Made by a program: the position numbers and the translations under genes. The notes beneath the pieces are model-generated. The model was not told the DNA's origin. It searched no databases and was given only the letters and a program-made list of their open reading frames with translations. A stretch of DNA of 64,000 nt from Photobacterium kagoshimensis (GTDB lineage Bacteria > Pseudomonadota > Gammaproteobacteria > Enterobacterales > Vibrionaceae), in NCBI RefSeq assembly GCF_050337045.1, contig NZ_JAKJSO010000018.1, forward strand, positions 94,605-158,604, written 5' to 3'. Below, in pieces: positions 26,440 through 35,703 of the stretch; position 1 is the first letter of the stretch; every line of letters starts with the position of its first letter.

Positions 26440-27542
26440 TGATTGTCCTTAATATGGGTTAATACTGTGTTTACTCGCTGCAAGTCCGCATCATTGTGTG
26501 GCAAACCAAATCGAATCGCATGTTTCTCGTCGCACAGTCGCACCAACACGCCTTGTTTGGCTAGTGATTGATGCCACCAAGCGGCTTGTGGCAGCTGAAC
26601 CGTATGAAAAAGTATCCCGCTGGTCATTGTTACTTCAGCGGCGTTATCTTTGTTAGAAAAATGCAGCGACAACACTTGGTGTAATTTATCAGCCATGACA
26701 GAAATTCGTTTACGTGTTTGTTGCTGCCAGCTTGTATCTGCTAATGCTTGCTGCAAAACATAGCGGCTGGGGCCAGCAACCGCCCAAGGACCAAGTAATG
26801 CCTGTAGCGACTCTAACAGCTTAGGTTGAGCGTTTACAAAGCCAACCCGTGCACCAGCTAAACCAAAGAACTTACCGACAGAGCGCAATACAACACAATT
26901 ATCAAGGGGCGTTTCAGCTGAAGCATTCGAGTACAAAAGTGAGTGTTCTGGCGTGAGATCCATAAAGGCCTCATCAACCACCAGCCACCCACCTCGTTGA
27001 ACCAATGCTTGTTGCCACAGGTGTAACTTATTGGCAGGAACATAATGCCCCGTTGGATTATTCGGGTTAATCACCACCAGCACATCTGCGGTCATTAACA
27101 TCTCAGCGGAAGGTTCATCAGTATAAAAAGACAATGAGACTTGAGCTGTAGGGAATTGTAGTATCGCTTTGCGCCAAGCCTGCTCATGCTCTTTATAACC
27201 CACCTGTGGCAATGCGATCTGAAGATCCTTTTTACAACCCCCTTCGCCTTCGCCTTCGCCTTCGTAATCACTTTCAATCAGCGCCGATAGAATCACACTA
27301 GGCAGCGCCATGATAGCGGCTTGACTACCCGCAACAGGTAATAAAGACTCGCAGCCATAATAGTGTTGTGCAGCTTCGACTAAACCATCATCATCTTCAG
27401 GCAGGCGATTCCACACATGTGTTGGGATCTGGCCAATAGGATATGTCCAAGGGCTCACGCCTGTAGAAAGATCAATCCATTCTTCTAGTGGCCGTTGATA
27501 CAAAGCCGCATACTCGCGTAATTTTCCGCCATGATTCAGCAT
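26436..27542 (-). CDS. cobD: L-threonine-O-3-phosphate decarboxylase
   Basis: The 368-residue PLP enzyme makes (R)-1-aminopropan-2-ol phosphate, the arm that links the corrin ring to the lower ligand. It has the histidinol-phosphate aminotransferase-like fold, with LSTGVSPWTYP near the N-terminus, INPNNPTGH, WLVVDEAFMD, and RSVGKFFGLAGARVGF, whose lysine is the likely PLP-binding residue. Around residue 92 there is an unusual (Glu-Gly)4 insertion encoded by four perfect CCTTCG repeats (27241-27264). It lies 42 bases after cbiB. Confidence 0.93.
   Translation of the reverse strand: MLNHGGKLREYAALYQRPLEEWIDLSTGVSPWTYPIGQIPTHVWNRLPEDDDGLVEAAQHYYGCESLLPVAGSQAAIMALPSVILSALIESDYEGEGEGEGGCKKDLQIALPQVGYKEHEQAWRKAILQFPTAQVSLSFYTDEPSAEMLMTADVLVVINPNNPTGHYVPANKLHLWQQALVQRGGWLVVDEAFMDLTPEHSLLYSNASAETPLDNCVVLRSVGKFFGLAGARVGFVNAQPKLLESLQALLGPWAVAGPSRYVLQQALADTSWQQQTRKRISVMADKLHQVLSLHFSNKDNAAEVTMTSGILFHTVQLPQAAWWHQSLAKQGVLVRLCDEKHAIRFGLPHNDADLQRVNTVLTHIKDNQ
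27241..27264 (-). repeat. hexanucleotide microsatellite inside cobD
   Basis: Four perfect tandem copies of CCTTCG occur (plus strand), read on the coding strand as alternating GAA and GGC codons. Copy-number change would keep the frame and lengthen or shorten a Glu-Gly loop. Confidence 0.9.
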
Positions 27543-27584
27543 GTTTTACTACTCATAAATAATCTCGATTGAGCTCTATAGCCT

Positions 27585-28604
27585 TTATAACGCGGCAATA
27601 ATCACCAAGACAGCAACCCAGCACCATGCGCTGCGTTCCACTAAACCACAGGCTAACGCAATTGCTGATGCCGTTGCTTTCTCACCCTGCCCCATAAAAA
27701 TTTTATCGTGCAGAATCCCATGGTATATGGCAGGCCCACCAATGATGGTATTGATTGCCCCTGCCCCACTTGTCATCACCACCCCACCGTTAGGGCTGGC
27801 ACATAGATGCGCTTGAGTTCGCCAACAATGAAGCGCATTTTTAGTATTACCGATCACGGCATAAGTCAGGCCTGTTAGCCGCGCAGGTAACAAACCCATG
27901 GCATCATCAAGTTTTGCCGCGCTGTAACCAAAGTGGCGATAACGGTCATTTTTATATCCCCACATTGCATCTAAGGTATTCACTAACCGAAACAACACAG
28001 CGGCTGGCGCCCCACCAATAATGAACCAGAACATCGCACCAAAAACGGCATCGTTACCATTTTCAAGCACTGACTCCACCGTTGCTGACGTCACTTGATA
28101 CTGATCCATTGCGCTGGTATCGCGGCTGACAATCCAACCCACTTTTTCACGCGCCGCACTAAGATCACCTGCTACCAAAGGGCGGTAAATCCACTGTGCA
28201 TGCTGTAATAAACTGGTTTTGCCCACCGTGAAGTACAGCACAATGGCATTCGCCGCTAACCACAGATATAACGAGGCATGATAGAGCCAACCAAATAACC
28301 AGTATGAGGCCAATAAAATAGGCAAAACAGCCAAGCACCAAGCGAAGATCCCAAGCAAGACACCTCGTGCTCTCGCATTAGCCATTCTAGAGCAACGTTG
28401 TTCAGAAGCACCAACAGCTTGGCTTGACGTGGATGTATTTAGCTGGCGTTCAATCCAATTCGCCCAATGCCCAAACCCAACTAATGGATGAAATCGGCGC
28501 ACTTCACCCAGCCAACTATCTAGCAACAAGCCAGCTGCCAGTAAAAGCGCCAGTGTTAATGCGACAGAGCCAAATAATGTCGGTGGGATATACGCCCAAA
28601 GCAT
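27585..28604 (-). CDS. cbiB: adenosylcobinamide-phosphate synthase CbiB
   Basis: The 339-residue inner-membrane protein attaches aminopropanol phosphate to adenosylcobyric acid. Motifs are LLDSWLGEVRRFHPLVGFG near residue 27, GWIVSRDTSAMD, SATVESVLENGNDAVFGAMFWF, and the C-terminal SPNGGVVMTSGAGAINT, all conserved in CbiB/CobD(aerobic naming). There are four or five hydrophobic helices. It works with CobD, encoded just downstream. Confidence 0.95.
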   Translation of the reverse strand: MLWAYIPPTLFGSVALTLALLLAAGLLLDSWLGEVRRFHPLVGFGHWANWIERQLNTSTSSQAVGASEQRCSRMANARARGVLLGIFAWCLAVLPILLASYWLFGWLYHASLYLWLAANAIVLYFTVGKTSLLQHAQWIYRPLVAGDLSAAREKVGWIVSRDTSAMDQYQVTSATVESVLENGNDAVFGAMFWFIIGGAPAAVLFRLVNTLDAMWGYKNDRYRHFGYSAAKLDDAMGLLPARLTGLTYAVIGNTKNALHCWRTQAHLCASPNGGVVMTSGAGAINTIIGGPAIYHGILHDKIFMGQGEKATASAIALACGLVERSAWCWVAVLVIIAAL

Positions 28605-28624
28605 GGTGTATTAACCTTCTTATG

Positions 28625-29398
28625 CTATACCTTACCTTCTACCACACGTGCTTTGCGACACGCATGAGAAAACGTAGGGTCATATAATTTTGAATCGACA
28701 AAGTCTTGTTCGCCAAGCACCTTACTCACAATAATCATTGCGGTAGAACGAATATTGGCGTCATGCATTTTGTCAGCGATATCAGCGAGTGTACCTCGAA
28801 TAATGCGCTGTTCTGGGTGAGAGGCTTTTTCAACCACAGCAACGGGCCAGCTCATCGGATAAACCTCGGACAGTTCACGCACCACCTTACGAATCAATGT
28901 TGCGCTCAAAAACAGACACAGCGTTGCTTCATGTGCTGCCAGTGATTTGAGGTTTTCTTTGTCAGGTACAGGCGTGCGACCAGATGCGCGACTTAATATG
29001 ATCGTTTGACACTTTTCAGGCAAGGTCAGCTCTTGACCCAATGCAGCAGCAGAAGCCTGAAACGATGATACACCAGGGATCACCTGCCAATCGATACCAA
29101 GTGCATCTAAACGGCGTACCTGCTCGGCCAGCGAAGAATAGATCGAAAGATCTCCCGTTTGTACACGCGCCACATCTTCACCATTCGCAAAGGCATCCGT
29201 GTACACCTTAGTGATCGCATCCAGATCCATATCGGCAGAGTTAAACACTTTCGCATCGGGTTTCGCACGTTCTATCACGGCTTTGGGTACTAAGCTGCCT
29301 GCATACAAGATCACAGGGCAACGCTCAACTAAGCGCGCACCTTTTACTGTGATCAAATCAGGATCACCCGGCCCTGCACCTATAAAAAAGACGGTCAT
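28625..29398 (-). CDS. cbiF: cobalt-precorrin-4 C11-methyltransferase
   Basis: The 257-residue SAM-dependent enzyme methylates C11 of cobalt-precorrin-4. It carries the tetrapyrrole methylase signatures VFFIGAGPGDPDLITVKGARL at the N-terminus and VQTGDLSIYSSLAEQ and VIPGVSSFQASAAALG further on. The family length is 250-260. Its start overlaps the cbiH stop by four bases (ATGA type), indicating coupled translation. Confidence 0.95.
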   Translation of the reverse strand: MTVFFIGAGPGDPDLITVKGARLVERCPVILYAGSLVPKAVIERAKPDAKVFNSADMDLDAITKVYTDAFANGEDVARVQTGDLSIYSSLAEQVRRLDALGIDWQVIPGVSSFQASAAALGQELTLPEKCQTIILSRASGRTPVPDKENLKSLAAHEATLCLFLSATLIRKVVRELSEVYPMSWPVAVVEKASHPEQRIIRGTLADIADKMHDANIRSTAMIIVSKVLGEQDFVDSKLYDPTFSHACRKARVVEGKV

Positions 29399-30279
29399 AC
29401 TCGATCACCCTCAGTCATAGTTTGTTCCTGAAACTCAGCATCAATTTGAATCTCGGTTTCAACTTGAGGTGCACCTGATGTTTTCAGTGCATGTCCTCGC
29501 TTTTGCCCTGACAGCACAGCCCCTGTTTCAAGCTGATATTTATTCTTATAACCACGTGGGGTGACAATCCAATCGCCAAAGTAATAGCTATTACTGTTAC
29601 CCACGAGTACCGCAGCATTCATACCAAACTCGAGTGAAGTGAAGCTGTCGAGCGTGCTTAACATCACACGCTGATCATCACGATACGCGGCATTCACTAC
29701 CGCGACAGGGGTCTTAGGGTCACGGTGTTGCAATAAGATCTGCTGCGCGGTTTCAATATGGCTTTTACGCTTTTTCGATCTTGGGTTATAAAACGTGATC
29801 GCAAAATCGGCCATTGCAGCCGCTTCTATCCGCTTGGTGATCACCTCCCAAGGCGTCAGCAGATCCGATAACGAAATCGTGCAACTATCATGACCAAGCG
29901 GCGCGCCCACTAACGAAGCGCACGCATTTGCCGCAGTGATCCCCGGAATAATGACAAGCTCAACAGCAGGTAACTCAGGGTTACGCTGTTGTAATAGCTC
30001 CAGCACTAAGGGCGCCATTGCGTACATCCCAGAATCGCCTGAACAGACGAGTACAACCGACTTTCCTTCCGCTGCAGCATCAATCGCCGCTGCCGCTCTT
30101 TCCCACTCACGCGTCATGCCACTTTGAATCACTTCTTGCTGATCAATAAGCGAAATAATCAAATCGACATAGGCTTTATAGCCAGCCACAACATCGGCAG
30201 ATTCAATGGCTTCGCGAGCGGCAGGGGTCACTAAATCTATACTGCCAGGACCAAGGCCAACCAAGGTTAATTTAGCCAT
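29395..30279 (-). CDS. cbiH: cobalt-precorrin-3 C17-methyltransferase
   Basis: The 294-residue SAM-dependent enzyme methylates C17 and drives ring contraction. Signatures: LTLVGLGPGSIDLVTPAAREAI, LVCSGDSGMYAMAPL, IPGITAANACASLVGAPLGHD and FYNPRSKKR. It is about 40-50 residues longer than the minimal enzyme, with an acidic tail (ETEIQIDAEFQEQTM). It overlaps cbiK by eight bases upstream and cbiF by four downstream. Confidence 0.95.
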   Translation of the reverse strand: MAKLTLVGLGPGSIDLVTPAAREAIESADVVAGYKAYVDLIISLIDQQEVIQSGMTREWERAAAAIDAAAEGKSVVLVCSGDSGMYAMAPLVLELLQQRNPELPAVELVIIPGITAANACASLVGAPLGHDSCTISLSDLLTPWEVITKRIEAAAMADFAITFYNPRSKKRKSHIETAQQILLQHRDPKTPVAVVNAAYRDDQRVMLSTLDSFTSLEFGMNAAVLVGNSNSYYFGDWIVTPRGYKNKYQLETGAVLSGQKRGHALKTSGAPQVETEIQIDAEFQEQTMTEGDRV

Positions 30280-31225
30280 GGTTCACCTCGGCAACGCCGC
30301 TAATATCTAAAGCCCGTTCTGGTGCACCTATTTTGATCAATCCTTCCGCGATTTGCTTTTCGATTATCTCGAGCAGTTCAGGCACATCTAACATACAGAA
30401 CTTTTCATTCGTCTTATCATTCAGCGGCTCACACGCCTTATCATTCACCGTCTCAAAGCTGTTAGCTGTTGCGTGTTGAACAGGCTCTGCAACTTGCACA
30501 TCAAAATCTGCATCAAGTTGACTTTTGATACTGGCCAGGTCATTTTCAAAATGATTGCCTGAAACTAACAAGAGCGGCACTAAACGCAGCTTGGGTTTTT
30601 CACCACTGGCAATCAAAGACTGGCAAGCCTGTTTCATTTCTTCGCTTAGGCTATCAATCAGTAATCCAAACGGCCACGCCCCTTCCAAAGAGCAGGTGAA
30701 ATTACGCTTAGAGATTTTAGTCAGTAAGCTATCGCAATAATGAATGGCTTGATGACCAGGGTTGTCCAACAGCGGGGCACCATGGTGGATATACAAATTA
30801 CAGCCTTGATCAACGGGAAAACGCTGATGCAGTGCGCCAAGCAATTTCGTCGCCAATTGGCTGTGATGCATAATGGCTGGTGTTTGACCGATTCGTGAAA
30901 ACGAAAACTGCTTAAAACCATCTACAATTTTGGTTAGGTATAAATGCTCATCCGTTGGGAACAAGTAGCAAGAAACCACTAAAATATGCTGATAACCTTG
31001 AGTATCTAAGTCCGCTAACACTTGAGGTAGGCTCTGGCAGACCTCACCTTTGCGGGCGAGCTTCTTAATAACCATTTTAGAGCTAGTTGCCATGCGAACG
31101 TGACAGTCTGGGTATAGCTCACTGATGTGTTGCTGGAGTTTCACGTAGCGCTGCTGTTCTACCACAGAGCCAAAACAGCTCAGAACAATAGCAGTACCTT
31201 GGTTGTAATGACGTAAACGTTTCAT
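30272..31225 (-). CDS. cbiK: sirohydrochlorin cobaltochelatase, CbiK type
   Basis: The 317-residue protein resembles Salmonella CbiK, which inserts Co2+ into sirohydrochlorin, the entry step of the anaerobic pathway. Shared features are an N-terminal SCFGS, MATSSKMVIKKL, the metal-binding HHGA (H147/H148), EGAWPFGLLIDSL, and VPLLLVSGNHFENDLAS with H225. CbiK proteins are about 260 residues; this one has roughly 50 extra C-terminal residues, including a short repeated NDK-type segment (ETVNDKACEPLNDKTNEK). No signal peptide is visible, so it is cytosolic. Confidence 0.85.
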   Translation of the reverse strand: MKRLRHYNQGTAIVLSCFGSVVEQQRYVKLQQHISELYPDCHVRMATSSKMVIKKLARKGEVCQSLPQVLADLDTQGYQHILVVSCYLFPTDEHLYLTKIVDGFKQFSFSRIGQTPAIMHHSQLATKLLGALHQRFPVDQGCNLYIHHGAPLLDNPGHQAIHYCDSLLTKISKRNFTCSLEGAWPFGLLIDSLSEEMKQACQSLIASGEKPKLRLVPLLLVSGNHFENDLASIKSQLDADFDVQVAEPVQHATANSFETVNDKACEPLNDKTNEKFCMLDVPELLEIIEKQIAEGLIKIGAPERALDISGVAEVNHG

Positions 31226-31294
31226 TGATATTCCTATTTCAATTTTAAATTATGTTTTCCATAACAATCACTCGTGACTAACTGAAGCTAGCGC

Positions 31295-32911
31295 TTATTG
31301 GCATTGTTCAATCTGTGCATCTTCTATCGGTGCAAAAAAGCCTTCAGCCAACACCTGTTGCAATGGTGTTCGCGTTTTCAGCGCGAGGAAGAGTTGCTGC
31401 CAATCGTCTTCTGTTAGCGCGTCGATATTGCGTAGCCAAAGGCCATTATTAACCGGCGTTTCATGGCTCGCTAAGCGCTCATAAATCACCAAAGCGGCGC
31501 GATTGCGACATGTCCCCGCACAATGAGTACGGCTGATTTTAATGCGGTTTTCACCTTCACTCAGCCCTAATTCTTTCAGGTAAGTTCTTAGATGATGGGC
31601 TAAATTACGGCTACCTTCTTTAGCGCAGCGACCACCTTCACAGACCAATACATGGTGGCGGTGGTATAGCATAGGTCGGTTTAAATCAACGTGCTTTGGC
31701 TTACACTGATACCCTTTGACGACTTCATTGCCATGCGCATTTATATGGCAATTTTCACCTAACCAGTTCTTCCATTTTTTCTTCGCCATGGCTTCATCAG
31801 CAGGAATACGTGCACAGGCCAAGGTCATGTTGAAGCCATCTTGCTTGTACTTCCACTTAGGCACTAATAAGCGATTCGCTCCTGCTTTTTTCAGTGCCGC
31901 AGCTTCCGCAACCGATGATACGCCAGTGATTTTTTTGACAAACTCAGAAGGGTTTTCAATGCCTTCAACATCCGCTAATTGCGACGCTTCAAAAGTGACA
32001 AATGGTGTTTGTTGACGCTGAGAAATCGCATGAATACCCGCTTCATCGGCTTTTAACGCAATACTGGAAAAAGCAGCCACGGATTCTGACGCTAAACTAT
32101 GTTCATCGAGGAAGGTTTGTAGCCCTTGCTGAATCACATGGGCAGGGGTATTTCTGTCGCAACCTATTCCTAATACCAAGGATTTTGGTCGCCACAGCAC
32201 GCATTTATTTTGCCAATCTGCATACCCTTCCGGTATTTGCTGATCGCAAATCAATACCAGTCCATCCCATGAATCAGTGGAGATTGTCGATAACTGGGTC
32301 GCTGCCAATTCTGGATGGCAAATCAAATTGGCAGGCATAGAGCGCTTTTCACGCCACCAATTCTGTTGCCCTGCGCGCTGTACTATCAAAACAGGTTTTT
32401 CATTCACTACGGCAGCAGAAACAGCTGTAATAGCGGGTTCGCATTCAGGGGCAAGTTGCCAACCAAGCGCGGCACCTAGCATATCTACCGATAAACTCCC
32501 AGCCACATCAGATGCAGTTGTTACCACGGGTGTCGCCGCTAATAACTCAGCAACACGGCATGCTAAAGCGTTCGCGCCACCACGGTGGCCTGACAACATA
32601 GGAATGACAAAATTGGCATGATCATCAATACAAATCACCCCGGGATCGGTGCGTTTATCCACCATTAGAGGAGCAATCATACGACTGACGATCCCTGTGG
32701 CGAAAAAGCAAATATGATGATCATAGTCACTGAAACGCTGCGCCATAAAATCCGACAAGGGTAAGGTTAAGTGCTGGATTTGTGCTTCATTGTGCTGAAA
32801 CACCTCTTGACCAACATCTGACACAAACACAGTGGCAAATGGCAAGGTCTTTGCCAATCGCTGAGCTTGCTTAGCACCGTGAAGGGTGATGGCATAAATG
32901 GCTATTTTCAC
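31295..32911 (-). CDS. cbiG: cobalt-precorrin-5A hydrolase CbiG fused to a [2Fe-2S] ferredoxin-like domain
   Basis: The 538-residue protein first contains CbiG, which opens the lactone and releases the C20 fragment as acetaldehyde. The N-terminal domain (1-130) has FFATGIVSRMIAPL and SGHRGGANALA; the C-terminal CbiG domain (about 245-370) has LVLGIGCDRNTP and GVSSVAEAAAL. CbiG is normally about 330-350 residues. The remainder ends in a thioredoxin-like ferredoxin domain from about 417, with HVLVCEGGRCAKEG and THCAGTCRN (C424, C429, C464, C468). The added domain may supply electrons to a corrin-pathway reduction; that is inference. It overlaps cbiL by four bases. Confidence 0.9.
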   Translation of the reverse strand: MKIAIYAITLHGAKQAQRLAKTLPFATVFVSDVGQEVFQHNEAQIQHLTLPLSDFMAQRFSDYDHHICFFATGIVSRMIAPLMVDKRTDPGVICIDDHANFVIPMLSGHRGGANALACRVAELLAATPVVTTASDVAGSLSVDMLGAALGWQLAPECEPAITAVSAAVVNEKPVLIVQRAGQQNWWREKRSMPANLICHPELAATQLSTISTDSWDGLVLICDQQIPEGYADWQNKCVLWRPKSLVLGIGCDRNTPAHVIQQGLQTFLDEHSLASESVAAFSSIALKADEAGIHAISQRQQTPFVTFEASQLADVEGIENPSEFVKKITGVSSVAEAAALKKAGANRLLVPKWKYKQDGFNMTLACARIPADEAMAKKKWKNWLGENCHINAHGNEVVKGYQCKPKHVDLNRPMLYHRHHVLVCEGGRCAKEGSRNLAHHLRTYLKELGLSEGENRIKISRTHCAGTCRNRAALVIYERLASHETPVNNGLWLRNIDALTEDDWQQLFLALKTRTPLQQVLAEGFFAPIEDAQIEQCQ

Positions 32912-33762
32912 GCAGCAGATTCCTTGGCTAACGATGAGGCTTGGGTTTGCTGACCTAGGGTTTGTTGAGCTGAGATTTGCTGAAGCGATTGATCAGTCGA
33001 GTCTTGCTCTACGGACGTGCCGCGCAACACACCACGACGAGAGCGTACTGAAAGCTGCACCATAGAGAAATAACGGTGGCCCTCAGGCACGTCACGCAAG
33101 TCTTGATACACTTCTTGCTTGTCGGTAGTGGCATGCGACACATAAGTGGCACAAGCGAGCATATCCATGCTTTCCAGTAGCGCAGTTAACTGAGGAACAA
33201 TACGGCCTGCTTTGATCAACATGATGGTATCGAACTCTTCGACTAAGCGCGGTAAGCACGATAATCCCCAAGTGGCAGGCACCACACAAAAACGCTCTTG
33301 GCCGTCAGCTAAAGGAATTTGGGTTTGAGCGGGAATAGCTGTGACCGAGGTAATACCCGGTACAATTTCAACCTCAAGCTGTGGCAGTAGTTCTTGTAAC
33401 TCTTCTTGAATATAGGCCCAAGTGCTATAAACCGAAGGGTCGCCTTCTGTTGCAAACACAACATCTTTACCTTGTTGTAAGCGCGCAACTAACGACAATG
33501 CCGCTTCACGCCACGCCGGAATATTAATCTGCGGATCGCGACTCATTGGAAAGTGCAAAAACAGCTTTTCGCCCTGCATCTCGTCATCTTGTACTGCACC
33601 TGCGACGATCTTGTGAGCAAAAGATGCCTGTGAGCCTTTATCCTTTTCAGGAAACGCCACAACATCCACTGTACTGATTAATCGGTGTGCTTTTAATGTC
33701 AGTAGTTCACTGTCGCCAGTCCCCACCCCTACGGCATAGAGCTTGCCTAATTGTTTAGTCAT
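32908..33762 (-). CDS. cbiL: cobalt-factor II/precorrin-2 C20-methyltransferase
   Basis: The 284-residue SAM-dependent enzyme methylates C20. Motifs: LYAVGVGTGDSELLTLKA, FATEGDPSVYSTW and EIVPGITSVTAIPA. I use the ATG at 33762, which gives MTKQLGKLYAVG and an eight-base overlap with cbiET; an ATG 42 bases upstream would add 14 residues without homology. The last 30 residues are Gln/Ser-rich and probably disordered. Confidence 0.93.
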   Translation of the reverse strand: MTKQLGKLYAVGVGTGDSELLTLKAHRLISTVDVVAFPEKDKGSQASFAHKIVAGAVQDDEMQGEKLFLHFPMSRDPQINIPAWREAALSLVARLQQGKDVVFATEGDPSVYSTWAYIQEELQELLPQLEVEIVPGITSVTAIPAQTQIPLADGQERFCVVPATWGLSCLPRLVEEFDTIMLIKAGRIVPQLTALLESMDMLACATYVSHATTDKQEVYQDLRDVPEGHRYFSMVQLSVRSRRGVLRGTSVEQDSTDQSLQQISAQQTLGQQTQASSLAKESAA

Positions 33763-35050
33763 TATTATTTTCGCTGTGTAATTCTGTTTGAAGACGTTTA
33801 TCAAAGATAAAAAGATGAATCGGGTTTTCTGCTTGATAGCGGGTGTAATGTGCTAATGGTACGCCCTGAGAAATAGAGACCATTTGCACTAGCGCCTTGA
33901 CGTTGCGCTGTTTTGACCAAGTGTGAAGTTCGGCGACTGAGTCTATGGTGACGGCGGTGGCAACAATAACGCCATCATCGGCTAAGCGCTGCCAGCATGT
34001 ATCAAGGATTGCTGCCATTTCACCACGACTGCCACCAATAAATACGCTATTAGCTTGAGGTAAGTTGGCCAATTCCTCGGGCGCTTTCACTTTGAGCAGT
34101 TGTACATTGTCGGTCGCATGAGCAGCAATATTGGCTTCAATCGATTCATAACAATCACGATTAGATTCAAGGGTATAAACCTGTCCCTGCCAACACTGCT
34201 TAGCCGCTTCAATCGCGACTGAGCCTGAACCTGTACCTATGTCCCAAACGCTGTGGTCAGGGCAAATACGCATGCTGCTCAAAGCTAAATGACGAATAGG
34301 TTGCTTGGTGATTAAACCACGCTTAGGCATGCGTTTTTCAAATGTGTCATCGGCGGCATATTGACCATACCCACCCCAATAAAGTGCTTGCTGGCGTTGT
34401 AACACAACAAGATTAAGCGGATTAAAATCCTCAACTTGCTTTGTGGCTAATTCAGCTACTGTAAAAGCTGTGACCTTTTCTTCTATCCCGCCTAGCTGTT
34501 CACAAACCCATACCTGCCAATGCGCCTGATGATAAGTCAGTAAGTGCTTCGCTATGGCGCCAGGATGATTATTGCCGTCGGTTAACACACAAAACAGATC
34601 CCCTTGCTGTATTTGGCTGACAAGGCCCACTAACGGACGACCATGAACAGACAAACAAGTGGCGTATTGCCACGGCAATGCCAAGCGACTAAACGCCAAC
34701 TGCATGGATGAAGGACTAGGAATAAAACGCAGCTCTGCTGAGGGTAAGTGGTTACTTAGTGTTTTACCGATACCGTAAAACAGAGGATCACCCGATGCTA
34801 AGATAACCACACCGCCCTCCTCACTTTCTTCTAATACTGCTGCTAACCATGCTTTATAGCCTTGCGCCATGGATAGCCGCTTCCCCTTGCATTGAGGAAA
34901 CCAAGCTAATAAACGATCGTTACCTGCAACCACCCTAGCTTGCGCTACCGCGTTTACCGCACGGCTGGTTAAGCTCATGCAACCATCTTCAGGCACACCC
35001 ACAACCGTGATCGCTGGCAGCTCAGAAGGGGCAATATCACCACTGAGCAT
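33755..35050 (-). CDS. cbiET: fused precorrin-6Y C5,15-methyltransferase/decarboxylase CbiET
   Basis: The 431-residue protein joins CbiE (about 1-215; ITVVGVPEDGCMSLTSRA, ILASGDPLFYGIGKTL, FIPSPSSMQLAFSRL) and CbiT (about 230-420; HSVWDIGTGSGSVAIEAA, with SAM motif and VFIGGSRGE). It methylates C5 and C15 and decarboxylates the C12 acetate. This is the same domain order as CobL. It abuts cbiC, sharing one base. Confidence 0.95.
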   Translation of the reverse strand: MLSGDIAPSELPAITVVGVPEDGCMSLTSRAVNAVAQARVVAGNDRLLAWFPQCKGKRLSMAQGYKAWLAAVLEESEEGGVVILASGDPLFYGIGKTLSNHLPSAELRFIPSPSSMQLAFSRLALPWQYATCLSVHGRPLVGLVSQIQQGDLFCVLTDGNNHPGAIAKHLLTYHQAHWQVWVCEQLGGIEEKVTAFTVAELATKQVEDFNPLNLVVLQRQQALYWGGYGQYAADDTFEKRMPKRGLITKQPIRHLALSSMRICPDHSVWDIGTGSGSVAIEAAKQCWQGQVYTLESNRDCYESIEANIAAHATDNVQLLKVKAPEELANLPQANSVFIGGSRGEMAAILDTCWQRLADDGVIVATAVTIDSVAELHTWSKQRNVKALVQMVSISQGVPLAHYTRYQAENPIHLFIFDKRLQTELHSENNND

Positions 35051-35703
35051 TAGACCGACTCCATCAGCAAAGCATGAATCGTTGAAACCACTAATGGGCT
35101 TCCCCCTTTGCGTCCCACACTGGCGATATAAGGAATAGTGCTTTGTTCAGTCAATGCTTGCTTTGATTCTTCCGCTTTCACAAAACCAACAGGAATACCT
35201 ATGATGAGCGCAGGTTTAGCCTCGCCGGCTTCCACCATACGTAAAATTTCAAACAAGGCTGTCGGCGCGTTGCCAATAGCAATGATAGCGCCATCTAATA
35301 CACCAGCATCTCGGGCATATTGCATCGCTTGTATGGCTCGGGTTTCACCGCTGGCTTTGGCCCGTTCAATCACTGTCGGGTGGCTGATAAAGCAGTGCGC
35401 TTGGTTACCATGTACTGATAAACGCTGCTGGCTCAGTCCCGTTGAAATCATGGTGACATCGGTAATAATTTGGGCCCCCGCTTGTAGGGCTTGAATACCC
35501 AAACTCACCGCATTATCACTGAACTGAAAGAGCTGGGCATATTCGAAATCCCCCGTGGTGTGGATGGCGCGACGCACCACATTCCATTCAACAGGTGTGA
35601 ACGAATGCCCACCGTGAAAGGCTTCTATTTCATGGTCGATAATCGCGAACGAATTATTTTCGATTTGTCGACCTTGTGCAGTCATTTGCTGCATCTTATT
35701 CAT
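35050..35703 (-). CDS. cbiC: cobalt-precorrin-8 methylmutase
   Basis: The 217-residue enzyme moves the C11 methyl to C12, giving cobyrinic acid. It shows RRAIHTTGDFEYAQLFQF (with the catalytic histidine), IITDVTMISTGLS, AIIAIGNAPTALFEI and IIGIPVGFVKAEESKQAL, all conserved in CbiC/CobH. It overlaps cbiD by four bases. Confidence 0.96.
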   Translation of the reverse strand: MNKMQQMTAQGRQIENNSFAIIDHEIEAFHGGHSFTPVEWNVVRRAIHTTGDFEYAQLFQFSDNAVSLGIQALQAGAQIITDVTMISTGLSQQRLSVHGNQAHCFISHPTVIERAKASGETRAIQAMQYARDAGVLDGAIIAIGNAPTALFEILRMVEAGEAKPALIIGIPVGFVKAEESKQALTEQSTIPYIASVGRKGGSPLVVSTIHALLMESV

